DNA of 12,088 bases, from contig CANCDA010000067.1 in NCBI GenBank assembly GCA_947374705.1, positions 1 to 12,088 on the forward strand, written 5' to 3'. This stretch comes from Comamonadaceae bacterium (GTDB taxonomy: Bacteria; Pseudomonadota; Gammaproteobacteria; Burkholderiales; Burkholderiaceae_C). The notes beneath the pieces were generated by a model, which saw only the letters and a list, made by a program, of their open reading frames with translations, was not told the DNA's origin and did no database searches. Positions 1 to 6,748 of this stretch are shown piece after piece (within the stretch, counting starts at the first letter, position 1; the number at the start of each line of letters is the position of its first letter). A program made the position numbers and the translations under genes.

Positions 1-2529
1 GCACTGACTGAGACCAATGCGGCTCAGTCCACCGGCGGCACGCTGGTGGCCACCGATCCCGATAGCTCCAATCTTTTCACGGTGCAGACCAATGTGGCGG
101 GCGACAACGGCTACGGCAAGTTCAGCATCGACACGGCTGGCGTGTGGACCTATACGGCCAACACCGCGCACAACGAGTTCGTGGGCGGCATCACCTACAC
201 CGACAGCATCACGGTGACCACGGCCGACCTCACTTCGCAAGTTATCACCGTCAGCATGCTGGGCACCAATGACGCCGCCGTGATCACCGGCACCAGTACC
301 GCCAGCCTGACTGAAACCAATGCAGTGCAAAGCACTGGCGGCAGTCTGAGCGCCAGTGATGTGGACAGCTCGGCCGCCTTCGTGGTGCAGACCGGCGTGG
401 CGGGCAACCATGGCTACGGCACGTTCAGCATCACAGCAGGTGGCGCCTGGACTTACACCATGGGCAGTGCCCACAATGAGTTTGCTGCTGGCACTGACTA
501 CACCGACAGCATCACGGTGGCGACTGCCGACGGTACACCGCAGGTCATTACGGTCACTATGCATGGCATCAACGATGCCGCCGTGATTGCCGGTGTTGAC
601 ATCCAGAATCTGACAGAGACAGACGCCATTCTGTCCACCGGCGGCACGCTGACCATCAGCGACCCGGACAGCGCCAACACCTTTGTGGCGCAAACCAATG
701 TGGCGGGAAGCAGTGCCTACGGCCACTTTTCGATTGGCACGAACGGGGTGTGGACTTACACAACCGACACGGCGCACAACGAGTTTGTGGGGGGAACAAC
801 TTACACCGACACACTGCTCGTGTCGTCAGCCGACGGCACAACGCACCTGCTGACCGTCAACATTCTGGGCACCAATGAAACGGTGGTGGTGACCCCGCTC
901 TTCACCAACGCCGACAACACCGTCAACTTCAACACCGTCCTCAGCGCCAGCTACACCGCTGGCACGCAGTACGACGCACTGGACGGCAACGATGTGGTAA
1001 CGCTTGCGAACACACTGGCTACGGCGGCTACGGCGGGTTATGACAGTACACATGCCTTCCACGGCGGGGCGGGCAATGACACGATCACCGGCGGGAACCT
1101 GAACGACACGATTTATGGCGATGCGGGCAACGATACGCTGAACGGTGGTGGTGGGAACGACACCTTGATCGGTGGCACGGGTAACGATGCCCTGAATGGG
1201 GGTAGCGGTAACGACACTTACAGGTTTGGTGCGAACGATGGCAACGACACCATTGTGGACACGAGTGGCACGGACGCGATTGTGATGACGGATGCCATCA
1301 GCTCACTGAACGTGGCGCACACGGGCAACAATTTGGTGATTGAGGTGGGCACGCAAATCACGGTGGAGGGGCATTTCACCGGGGGCGGGGTGGAGTCTTT
1401 AACCTTTGCAGCGGGCAGCACGGCTTACGGGTATGGCCTGGGCACGGGGGCTTACAACCTGGACACGAATCTGACGGGCGGCAACGGTAATGACGTGATT
1501 ACCAGCACGGGTTCTGGCCAAACGCTGAATGGCAATGATGGCAACGACCTGATGTTTGGCAACGGCGGGGGCGACACGCTCAACGGCGGTAGCGGCAATG
1601 ATTTGCTGGTGGGTGGAACCGGTAACGACGAGCTCAACGGCGGTAGCGGCAATGACACGCTGGTGGGTGGTACAGGCAACGACGAGATGTCTGGCGGCAG
1701 CGGCAACGACACGTTTGTCTATACGCTGGGCGATGGCGCGGATTCGATCAGCGGGGGCAGTGGGACTGACGGGCTCATCATTGGCGGCACGGTCGGCAAC
1801 GATACGTTGAACGTGGAGGTGTCGGGTGGGGCTATCACGCAATTGGCGGGGGGCTCGGTCAACAGCGTTGAGAATGTTTCGCTGGACCTTTTGGGCGGTA
1901 ACGACACTTTGAGTTTTGCAGGCACTAGCCAGGCCGTCACCGTGAACCTGGCCACGGGCACGGCCACGGGGTTCAGCGCGATTGCGGGGGTGGAGAACGT
2001 GACCGGCGGCTCGGGTAACGACACCCTCACGGGTGACGGCAATGCCAATGTGCTCAACGGCAATGGGGGCAATGACACCTTGATTGGGGGTGCTGGCAAC
2101 GACACGCTGATTGGCGGTACAGGCAACGATACTTTGATCGGCGGCCTAGGTGCTGACACCCTGAACCTGGGCGTGGCAAGCGGATCGGATACCGTGGTGT
2201 TTGGGAATATGGCCACCGTGGCCAGCGGCATGGATACGGTCAATAACTTCAATACGGGCACGCTCGGCTCGGGCGGCGACGTGCTGAACATTCACGACTT
2301 GCTGGTGGACATGAACCCTGCCCTGGGTGGGGTCAGCCTGACGAGTTTGGTGGCCAATGGCTACGTCAACTTCTCGGGCTCGGGTGGTAATGCCAACACG
2401 GTGGTGTCGTTTGACACCAACGGCAACGCCGCAGGGGGTACGGTGGGCGATATGGCAACGCTGATGGGTGTGGCGTTTACCAGCGAGACCATCACGCGCA
2501 TTTTGTTGAGCGACAACGTGGTGACCTGA
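1..2529 (+). CDS. VCBS-repeat / RTX type I secreted adhesin, C-terminal part (5' truncated)
   Basis: The frame is open from base 1 with no start, so only the last 842 residues of a larger protein are visible. In order: three VCBS-type repeats (visible residues 2-300), a linker, three blocks of GGxGxDxxx calcium-binding nonapeptides (about residues 355-408, 491-573 and 668-722), then a C-terminal region rich in Asp, Gly and Asn (GSDTVVFGN, GGDVLNIHDLL) ending in hydrophobic ITRILL. That order is typical of giant repeats-in-toxin adhesins exported by a type I ABC transporter, whose uncleaved secretion signal is C-terminal (VCA0849-like subclass). RTX repeats fold on calcium outside the cell. 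No type I transporter genes are in the window; they may lie to the left. There is no catalytic domain in the visible part, so adhesion or biofilm matrix is an inference. The stop is TGA at 2527-2529, with the toxin gene converging 7 bp away. Confidence 0.93.
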   Translation, partial: ALTETNAAQSTGGTLVATDPDSSNLFTVQTNVAGDNGYGKFSIDTAGVWTYTANTAHNEFVGGITYTDSITVTTADLTSQVITVSMLGTNDAAVITGTSTASLTETNAVQSTGGSLSASDVDSSAAFVVQTGVAGNHGYGTFSITAGGAWTYTMGSAHNEFAAGTDYTDSITVATADGTPQVITVTMHGINDAAVIAGVDIQNLTETDAILSTGGTLTISDPDSANTFVAQTNVAGSSAYGHFSIGTNGVWTYTTDTAHNEFVGGTTYTDTLLVSSADGTTHLLTVNILGTNETVVVTPLFTNADNTVNFNTVLSASYTAGTQYDALDGNDVVTLANTLATAATAGYDSTHAFHGGAGNDTITGGNLNDTIYGDAGNDTLNGGGGNDTLIGGTGNDALNGGSGNDTYRFGANDGNDTIVDTSGTDAIVMTDAISSLNVAHTGNNLVIEVGTQITVEGHFTGGGVESLTFAAGSTAYGYGLGTGAYNLDTNLTGGNGNDVITSTGSGQTLNGNDGNDLMFGNGGGDTLNGGSGNDLLVGGTGNDELNGGSGNDTLVGGTGNDEMSGGSGNDTFVYTLGDGADSISGGSGTDGLIIGGTVGNDTLNVEVSGGAITQLAGGSVNSVENVSLDLLGGNDTLSFAGTSQAVTVNLATGTATGFSAIAGVENVTGGSGNDTLTGDGNANVLNGNGGNDTLIGGAGNDTLIGGTGNDTLIGGLGADTLNLGVASGSDTVVFGNMATVASGMDTVNNFNTGTLGSGGDVLNIHDLLVDMNPALGGVSLTSLVANGYVNFSGSGGNANTVVSFDTNGNAAGGTVGDMATLMGVAFTSETITRILLSDNVVT
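4..902 (+). repeat. Three tandem VCBS repeats, 303-bp period
   Basis: The codons for LTET begin at 4, 307 and 610, giving an exact 303-bp (101-residue) period. Each unit carries, in order, LTET(N/D)A, STGG, a D-P/V-D-S motif, VAG...YG.FSI, W.YT......HNEF, YTD and (L/H)G.N near its end. Units 1 and 2 share long near-identical DNA (for example around 193-228 and 496-531), which points to recent amplification or homogenisation. The array continues beyond the left edge, so the full copy number is unknown. Confidence 0.9.
1063..2166 (+). repeat. RTX nonapeptide (GGxGxDxxx) repeat blocks
   Basis: About 20 nonapeptides of the form GG(S/T/A)GND(T)L(I/N) sit in three blocks, roughly 1063-1224, 1471-1719 and 2002-2166. 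They are separated by beta-rich spacers without the motif. At the DNA level each unit is 27 bp. Paired units form parallel beta-rolls that bind calcium through the Asp residues. The repeats produce long spurious open frames on the opposite strand, which are not listed as genes. Confidence 0.92.
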
Positions 2530-2536
2530 GCGACGT

Positions 2537-2953
2537 CTAATTCACACCCACCAAGAACGCCGACGGTGGCAAGATGGGGATGCCGCGCCAGGGGTGAAGC
2601 GTCATGAGGTCTGCATCGCTGGAGATGATCATTTCAGCGTTGGCGGTTTCTGCCAGTTCCAAAAACTGATTGTCTTTGGGGTCTCGGCAATCGGTGACCT
2701 CAAGGGTCACCTCAAAACGGCGAGACCGCTCGATAAACGCCTGCACAAACTGCTGCCTGCTGGCGCGGGGGCGGTACTGGTCAAACTTGTCCGACATCAG
2801 CACCCGTTGCAGCTCAGCCAGTGTGGATGCCGATGCACACACGTCAAACAAAAGCCACGCTTTTTCCAGTGCCAAGGCGGGAATGGATTGCGGGCGAATG
2901 GCGGCGCTGATGAGCACGCCCGTGTCCACCACGATGCGCCTATCGAAGCTCAT
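2537..2953 (-). CDS. PIN-domain toxin (putative endoribonuclease)
   Basis: A 138-residue protein of the size and layout of single-domain PIN toxins (the 'toxin component, PIN family' group). The acidic residues expected to hold Mg2+/Mn2+ are visible: Asp10 in VVDTGV, Glu47 in TLAEL, Asp94 in RDPKDNQFL, and Asp113/Asp115 in SSDADL. PIN toxins cut RNA, often tRNA or mRNA, until bound by their antitoxin. The start ATG lies inside the end of the upstream antitoxin gene (14-bp overlap), which supports translational coupling and this start. The gene ends 7 bp from the stop of the adhesin gene on the other strand. All key residues are present, so it is probably active; the cellular target cannot be told. 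Confidence 0.88.
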   Translation of the reverse strand: MSFDRRIVVDTGVLISAAIRPQSIPALALEKAWLLFDVCASASTLAELQRVLMSDKFDQYRPRASRQQFVQAFIERSRRFEVTLEVTDCRDPKDNQFLELAETANAEMIISSDADLMTLHPWRGIPILPPSAFLVGVN

Positions 2954-3218
2954 GCACGAGCTGGGTCACGTCCGCATCGGTCAGCGCGGCAGCGGCTTGC
3001 GTCATGCTTGGCGACAGCACCTCAGCACGGTAGTGCGCATACCAGCGCGCCGCCTCTTGCCTGCGCTGCGTCACGTCAGATAGCGCCTGCATGTCATGCC
3101 CAGAGACCACATAAGCGACGGTGCGCCCACGTCGGGTGACGGCAATCGGCTCGCGCTGGGAGCGGTCAATCAGCTCACCAAACCGGCTTTGCGCCTCCAC
3201 AGAAGTGACAGATAACAT
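2940..3218 (-). CDS. Phd/YefM-family antitoxin
   Basis: A 92-residue protein beginning MLSVTSVEAQSRFGELID and continuing REPIAVTRRGRTVAYVVS. This is the classic Phd/YefM N-terminal fold (x-A...F-x-E-L-I-D, then 'P(I/V)xVTRxGRxxAxVVS') that dimerises and binds operator DNA. The C-terminal third (about residues 55-92) is the part expected to wrap the toxin. It neutralises the PIN toxin encoded just downstream and, with it, probably represses its own promoter. A good Shine-Dalgarno AAAGGA (positions 3224-3229 read leftward) sits 5 bp before the ATG, which fixes the start. Phd-type antitoxins paired with PIN toxins are common, so the pairing is ordinary. Confidence 0.88.
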   Translation of the reverse strand: MLSVTSVEAQSRFGELIDRSQREPIAVTRRGRTVAYVVSGHDMQALSDVTQRRQEAARWYAHYRAEVLSPSMTQAAAALTDADVTQLVHELR

Positions 3219-3252
3219 ATGAATCCTTTGAAATGGCTATTCCACGTGTTTC

Positions 3253-3282
3253 ATTGTATTCAAGATGGGGCACTGATGGCAA
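3253..3282 (-). promoter_or_regulatory. Probable sigma70 promoter of the antitoxin-toxin operon
   Basis: Read leftward: a -35 TTGCCA (3277-3282), an 18-bp spacer and a -10 TACAAT (3253-3258), each matching consensus at five of six positions. Transcription would start near 3246, giving a leader of about 28 nt. A perfect CACGTG palindrome (3243-3248) lies at the predicted start and could be the core of the autoregulatory operator expected for a Phd-type antitoxin. The operator is inference. Confidence 0.5.
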
Positions 3283-3315
3283 GGTGTGATTCGGGGCGCA
3301 AGGCCTAGAGCCGCT

Positions 3316-3342
3316 TTGGGCGCTGATGCAGCCCGGTAAAAT
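3316..3342 (+). promoter_or_regulatory. Possible promoter of the aminotransferase gene
   Basis: A TAAAAT hexamer (3337-3342, five of six to -10 consensus) lies 46 bp before the chosen ATG, with a weak TTGGGC (3316-3321) 15 bp upstream. The -35 match and spacing are poor, so this is only a candidate. It lies inside the 5' extension of the longer open frame, which is one reason the downstream ATG was preferred. Confidence 0.25.
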
Positions 3343-3388
3343 ACGCCCCTTGTTTTCCCGATTTTTCTCATCTTCAGGACTCTCTCCC

Positions 3389-4585
3389 ATGTCTATCTTT
3401 TCCGCTGTCGAAATGGCCCCGCGTGACCCGATTTTGGGTTTGATTGAGCAATTCAATGCCGACACCAATCCCAACAAGGTCAACCTGGGCGTGGGCGTTT
3501 ATTTTGATGACAACGGCAAGCTGCCGCTGCTGCAGTGTGTGCAGGCCGCCGAAAAAGCCATGATGGACAAGCCCACGGCACGCGGTTACCTGCCGATTGA
3601 CGGCATTGCCGCCTATGACGCCGCCGTCAAGGCCCTGGTGTTCGGCGCGGACTCCGAGCCCGTTAAATCAGCCCGAGTGGCCACGGTGCAGGGCATTGGC
3701 GGCACGGGTGGCTTGAAGATTGGGGCCGACTTCTTGAAGAAACTCAACCCCAGTGCCAAAATCTTGATCTCTGACCCGAGCTGGGAGAACCACCGCGCGC
3801 TGTTCACCAGCGCGGGCTTCACGGTGGAGAGCTACCGCTACTACGACGCCGCCAAGCGCGGTATTGACTTTGACGGCATGCTGGCCGACATCAGCGCCGC
3901 GCCCGCGGGCACCATCATCCTGCTGCACGCCTGCTGCCACAACCCCACGGGCTACGACATCACCGCCGCGCAGTGGGACCAGGTGATTGCGGCCATCAAG
4001 GCCAAGGCCCTCGTGCCTTTCCTCGACATGGCTTACCAGGGTTTTGGCAACGGCATTCTGGAAGACGGCGCGGTGATCGGCAAGTTTGTCGCCTCGGGCT
4101 TGGATTTCTTTGTCTCCACCTCGTTCTCCAAGAGCTTCAGCCTGTACGGCGAGCGCGTGGGGGCCTTGAGCGTGCTGTGCCCGAACAAGGACGAAGCCGA
4201 CCGAGTCTTAAGCCAGCTCAAGATCGTGATCCGCACCAACTACTCCAACCCGCCTATTCACGGCGGTGCGGTGGTGGCTGCGGTGCTGGCCAACCCCGAG
4301 TGGCGCGCCCTGTGGGAGCGCGAGTTGGGCGAGATGCGCGTGCGCATCAAGGCCATGCGCCAAAGCCTGGTGGATGGCCTCAAAGCCGCGGGTGTGAAGC
4401 AAGACATGAGCTTCATCACCAGCCAGATCGGCATGTTCAGCTACTCAGGCTTGGCCAAAGACCAGATGGTGCGTTTGCGCAATGAGTTCGCCGTTTATGG
4501 CACTGACACAGGCCGCATGTGTGTGGCTGCACTGAACAGCCACAACATTGGCTATGTGTGCCAAGCGATTGCAAAAGTCATGTAA
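3389..4585 (+). CDS. tyrB: Aromatic amino acid / aspartate aminotransferase (TyrB-like, class I PLP)
   Basis: A cytosolic PLP enzyme that moves an amino group between Tyr, Phe or Asp and 2-oxoglutarate, in the last step of Phe/Tyr synthesis or in aspartate metabolism. Starting at MSIFSAVEMAPRDPILGL it is 398 residues, matching E. coli TyrB/AspC (about 397). Family marks: VNLGVGVYFDDNG near residue 31, Asn185 in CHNPTGYD, FLDMAYQGFG, the PLP lysine Lys248 in TSFSKSFSLYGERVGAL, and Arg376 in GRMCVA for the substrate alpha-carboxylate. The SFSKxFSLYGERVG string is closer to TyrB than to AspC, but substrate preference cannot be settled from sequence. The frame stays open for 21 codons upstream (ATG at 3326). 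That start is rejected because the extension is not family-like and overlaps the candidate promoter; AGGA lies about 10 bp before the chosen ATG. Confidence 0.93.
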   Translation: MSIFSAVEMAPRDPILGLIEQFNADTNPNKVNLGVGVYFDDNGKLPLLQCVQAAEKAMMDKPTARGYLPIDGIAAYDAAVKALVFGADSEPVKSARVATVQGIGGTGGLKIGADFLKKLNPSAKILISDPSWENHRALFTSAGFTVESYRYYDAAKRGIDFDGMLADISAAPAGTIILLHACCHNPTGYDITAAQWDQVIAAIKAKALVPFLDMAYQGFGNGILEDGAVIGKFVASGLDFFVSTSFSKSFSLYGERVGALSVLCPNKDEADRVLSQLKIVIRTNYSNPPIHGGAVVAAVLANPEWRALWERELGEMRVRIKAMRQSLVDGLKAAGVKQDMSFITSQIGMFSYSGLAKDQMVRLRNEFAVYGTDTGRMCVAALNSHNIGYVCQAIAKVM

Positions 4586-4603
4586 ATGGCTATTGACTCG
4601 CGC

Positions 4604-4645
4604 TTATTTCTTCGCGGTCATTTTCTCGCCATTATTTCCTCGCCG
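4604..4645 (-). repeat. Three 14-bp tandem repeats at the 3' end of the small exported-protein gene
   Basis: Read leftward, three adjacent 14-mers follow each other: CGGCGAGGAAATAA (4632-4645), TGGCGAGAAAATGA (4618-4631) and CCGCGAAGAAATAA (4604-4617). Units 1 and 3 match at 12 of 14 positions, and 1 and 2 at 11 of 14. Each ends in a stop triplet, and the first supplies the gene's own TAA. This looks like replication slippage around the stop codon. A role in mRNA 3' end formation is not evident. Confidence 0.6.
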
Positions 4646-5063
4646 TAGAGGCCTTTTTGTCCACCCAGGCTTCGCGGTCTGAGTCCCAAGTGTGCGTGCG
4701 CGTGAACGCTGCGTACTCGGCCTTGGCTTGCTCGCGCGTCAGTGTGCTCTTGGGTTCGCCTTTCATCGACACCCAGCGATCATGATCTTCGTCGTAGCGG
4801 TTGTTTTTGAAGAACTCGTCGCGTTCAGCGCGCACCTGTGCGCGGGTTTTCATGCTGGCGGGGGCTTCAAAGCCCGGTTTGAGCACCCATGTTTCATGGT
4901 CTGAGTCGTATTTATGCGTGCGCATGAACTCGTTGCGCTCCATGACAACTTGGGCTCGAGTCAGCGGTGTAGTCGCCATATTGCCTGCACTTTGGGCACT
5001 GGCCACAGGGGCCGCGCAGCCCAGAACCAAGCCAAGCAGAAGTGGGGTTTTGAAGCTTTTCAT
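4632..5063 (-). CDS. Exported protein with three ~37-residue TRxQV...YDxDxxxWV repeats, function unknown
   Basis: 143 residues from the ATG at 5063, preceded by an AGGTAGGT Shine-Dalgarno region. A longer frame to 5135 is rejected because it would put 24 polar residues before the signal peptide. The N-terminus MKSFKTPLLLGLVLGCAAPVASAQ is a Sec signal peptide, likely cut after ASA (residue 23); VLGC at 13-16 is a weak alternative lipobox. The mature part is three repeats with TR at residues 35, 73 and 109 and (Y/W)DxDxxxWV at 52, 90 and 126, so the period is 38 then 36. Each unit reads TRxQ(V/A)xxExxxFxxxxxYDxDxxxWV and is highly charged, as in an alpha-helix followed by an acidic loop and Trp. 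There is faint likeness to DUF4148-type Burkholderiales exported proteins (TRAQV). I do not recognise the family. It is expressed divergently from phaZ, with a 196-bp shared upstream region. Confidence 0.8.
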   Translation of the reverse strand: MKSFKTPLLLGLVLGCAAPVASAQSAGNMATTPLTRAQVVMERNEFMRTHKYDSDHETWVLKPGFEAPASMKTRAQVRAERDEFFKNNRYDEDHDRWVSMKGEPKSTLTREQAKAEYAAFTRTHTWDSDREAWVDKKASTARK

Positions 5064-5144
5064 GATCAACCTACCTTTCAAAGTTCGACAGTTGCGCCAT
5101 AGCTCACATCGCCCTGTATCCGGCAAATGGGGCATGACTGCACA

Positions 5145-5173
5145 ACAATAGTTCGCAAAATCTTGTCTTTCAA
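5145..5173 (-). promoter_or_regulatory. Candidate promoter of the triple-repeat exported protein gene
   Basis: Read leftward: TTGAAA (5168-5173, five of six to -35), a 17-bp spacer and TATTGT (5145-5150, four of six to -10). This predicts a start near 5138 and a leader of about 75 nt. The -35 overlaps one arm of the 5172-5189 inverted repeat by two bases. Confidence 0.35.
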
Positions 5174-5189
5174 GGCCAATTAGGGCCTT
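5172..5189. repeat. Inverted repeat AAGGCC-N6-GGCCTT between divergent genes
   Basis: Perfect 6-bp arms (5172-5177 and 5184-5189) around the spacer AATTAG. It lies upstream of the promoter of phaZ and touches the -35 of the divergent gene. An operator shared by both genes is possible. It could also be a weak hairpin, but it is not followed by a T-run in a position that would end either flanking gene. Confidence 0.4.
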
Positions 5190-5197
5190 TACTTACT

Positions 5198-5224
5198 TTG
5201 TTTTTGGTCGATAACTGATATATT
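5198..5224 (+). promoter_or_regulatory. Probable phaZ promoter with extended -10
   Basis: TGATATATT gives an extended -10: TG at 5216-5217 and TATATT at 5219-5224, five of six to consensus. The -35 is weak (TTGTTT, 5198-5203, 15-bp spacer; or TTTGTT, 16-bp spacer), as is common with extended -10 promoters. Predicted start is near 5231, about 29 nt before the phaZ ATG. The ribosome-binding site AAGGTG (5246-5251) lies 8 bp before that ATG. Confidence 0.5.
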
Positions 5225-5238
5225 GTGCAGTGCAGCAA
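5223..5238. promoter_or_regulatory. Possible PhaR operator overlapping the phaZ start site
   Basis: TTGTGCAGTGCAGCAA is an imperfect dyad: TTG...CAA outside and TGCA-G-TGCA inside. PhaR, the PHB-responsive repressor of phasin and other granule genes, is known to favour TGC/GCA-rich dyads. Position supports repression: the site spans the last two bases of the -10 and the predicted transcription start. PhaR is not in the window, so identity of the binder is inference. Confidence 0.35.
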
Positions 5239-5259
5239 TTTAACTAAGGTGAATTCATC

Positions 5260-6744
5260 ATGTGGTATCAACTTTATGAATCCCAACGCTCTTTGATGGA
5301 GCCGTTTGTCAGCCTGGCGCAGACCGCGTCCAAGGTTTTCAACAACCCCCAATCCCCTATCAGCCAGATGCCGTTCGCCCAGCGCATGTCAGCGGGCTAC
5401 GCGCTTTTGCACCGCCTGGGCAAGGACTACGAGAAGCCCGAGTTCGGCATCCGCACTGTGGATGTAGAAGGCGTTGAAGTGGCCGTGCACGAGCGGGTGG
5501 AGATTGACAAACCGTTTTGCCAGCTGCGCCGCTTCAAGCGCTACTCGGACGACACGGCTACGCTGGAAAAGCTCAAGGCACAACCCGCCGTGTTGATCGT
5601 GGCCCCGCTGTCTGGCCACTACGCCACGCTCTTGCGTGACACGGTCAAAACCATGCTCAAAGACCACAAGGTCTTTATCACCGACTGGAAAAATGCCCGT
5701 ATGGTGCCATTGAGCGACGGCCAGTTTCACCTGGACGACTACGTCAACTACGTGCAAGAGTTCATCCGCCATGTCCAAAAAGAAGATAAAAACTGCCACG
5801 TTATGAGCGTGTGCCAGCCCACCGTTCCGGTGTTGGCAGCGGTATCTCTGATGGCCAGCCGGGGCGAGACCACGCCTTTGAGCATGACCATGATGGGCGG
5901 TCCGATTGACGCGCGCAAGTCACCCACGGCGGTGAATAACCTGGCCATGAGCAAACCCCACGAGTGGTTTGAAAACAATGTGATCTTCCGCGTGCCCAAC
6001 AACTTCCCCGGTGCGGGCCGCCGTGTGTACCCTGGCTTTTTGCAGCACTCGGGCTTTGTTGCCATGAACCCGAGCAGCCATGCCAAGAGCCACTACGATT
6101 TCTTTGAAGACCTGCTCAAGGGCGACGACGCCAGCACCGAAGCGCACCGCAAGTTTTACGACGAGTACAACGCCGTTCTGGACATGGACGCCGACTATTA
6201 CTTGGAAACCATCAAGGTAGTGTTCCAAGACTTCAGCCTGCTCAAGGGCACGTGGGAGGTCAAAGGCGTGGACGGCGCGCTAGAGCTGGTCAAACCGCAA
6301 GACATCAAGACCACGGCGCTGTTCTCCGTCGAAGGTGAGTTGGACGACATCTCCGGCTCGGGCCAGACCGAGGCTGTGCATGCCATTTGCAGCGGCGTGC
6401 CATCACGCTTGCAAAAGCACTATGAAGCCAAAGGTGCAGGGCACTACGGTATTTTTGCAGGTAAACGCTGGCGCGAGCTGGTGTACCCGGAGGTGAAGTC
6501 TTTCATCTTGGCGCATCAGCCCAAAGCTGCACCGACACCCGCTCCCGTTGTGGCAGCAGCCGTTTCTGCGCCCGTAGTTGCTCCCGTAGTTGCACGCGTG
6601 CCTCCCCGTGTTGCCCCGCGTGTGGTTGAAGCACCGATCACGACATGGGTTACTGAGCCCAAAGTAGTGCCTGTCGTGGCGAAAAAGACCGTTAAAGCAG
6701 TCGCCAAAACCGCAGCTAAAAAACCGACTGCCACCAAGAAGTAG
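5260..6744 (+). CDS. phaZ: Intracellular poly(3-hydroxybutyrate) depolymerase with Ala/Pro/Lys-rich C-terminal tail
   Basis: Degrades native PHB granules in the cytoplasm, releasing stored carbon. The body (residues 1 to about 420) matches PhaZa1-type enzymes: MWYQLYE N-terminus, VLIVAPLSGH (111-120), TDWKNAR, nucleophile Cys185 in SVCQP (Cys replaces the usual Ser in this family), MMGGPID, catalytic Asp362 or Asp363 in EGELDDISGSGQT, and His395 in GAGHYGIF. Family members are usually about 400-420 residues; this one has 494. The extra stretch from about residue 421 (DNA 6520-6741) is low-complexity: an Ala/Pro/Val segment, then KKTVKAVAKTAAKKP, which resembles histone-H1-like and PhaF/PhaM tails. 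A strong ribosome-binding site AAGGTG precedes the ATG by 8 bp. The candidate promoter and PhaR-like operator lie just upstream, and rnfB follows after 4 bp. Confidence 0.93.
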   Translation: MWYQLYESQRSLMEPFVSLAQTASKVFNNPQSPISQMPFAQRMSAGYALLHRLGKDYEKPEFGIRTVDVEGVEVAVHERVEIDKPFCQLRRFKRYSDDTATLEKLKAQPAVLIVAPLSGHYATLLRDTVKTMLKDHKVFITDWKNARMVPLSDGQFHLDDYVNYVQEFIRHVQKEDKNCHVMSVCQPTVPVLAAVSLMASRGETTPLSMTMMGGPIDARKSPTAVNNLAMSKPHEWFENNVIFRVPNNFPGAGRRVYPGFLQHSGFVAMNPSSHAKSHYDFFEDLLKGDDASTEAHRKFYDEYNAVLDMDADYYLETIKVVFQDFSLLKGTWEVKGVDGALELVKPQDIKTTALFSVEGELDDISGSGQTEAVHAICSGVPSRLQKHYEAKGAGHYGIFAGKRWRELVYPEVKSFILAHQPKAAPTPAPVVAAAVSAPVVAPVVARVPPRVAPRVVEAPITTWVTEPKVVPVVAKKTVKAVAKTAAKKPTATKK

Positions 6745-6748
6745 CGAA

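Noticed and set aside
1063..2166. CRISPR-like regular short repeats
   Set aside because: The 27-bp periodicity is contiguous coding repeat for RTX nonapeptides, with no unique spacers.
1399..2291. Long leftward open frames (147 and 190 residues) opposite the RTX region
   Set aside because: They are antisense reflections of the 27-bp glycine/aspartate repeats, with repetitive low-complexity translation and no ribosome site.
2594..3139. Rightward 181-residue open frame across the toxin and antitoxin genes
   Set aside because: It is antisense to two recognisable, overlapping genes with a good promoter and ribosome site.
3326..3388. 21-residue N-terminal extension of the aminotransferase
   Set aside because: Family members begin at the MSIFSAVEMAP-like stretch, and the extension overlaps the promoter candidate.
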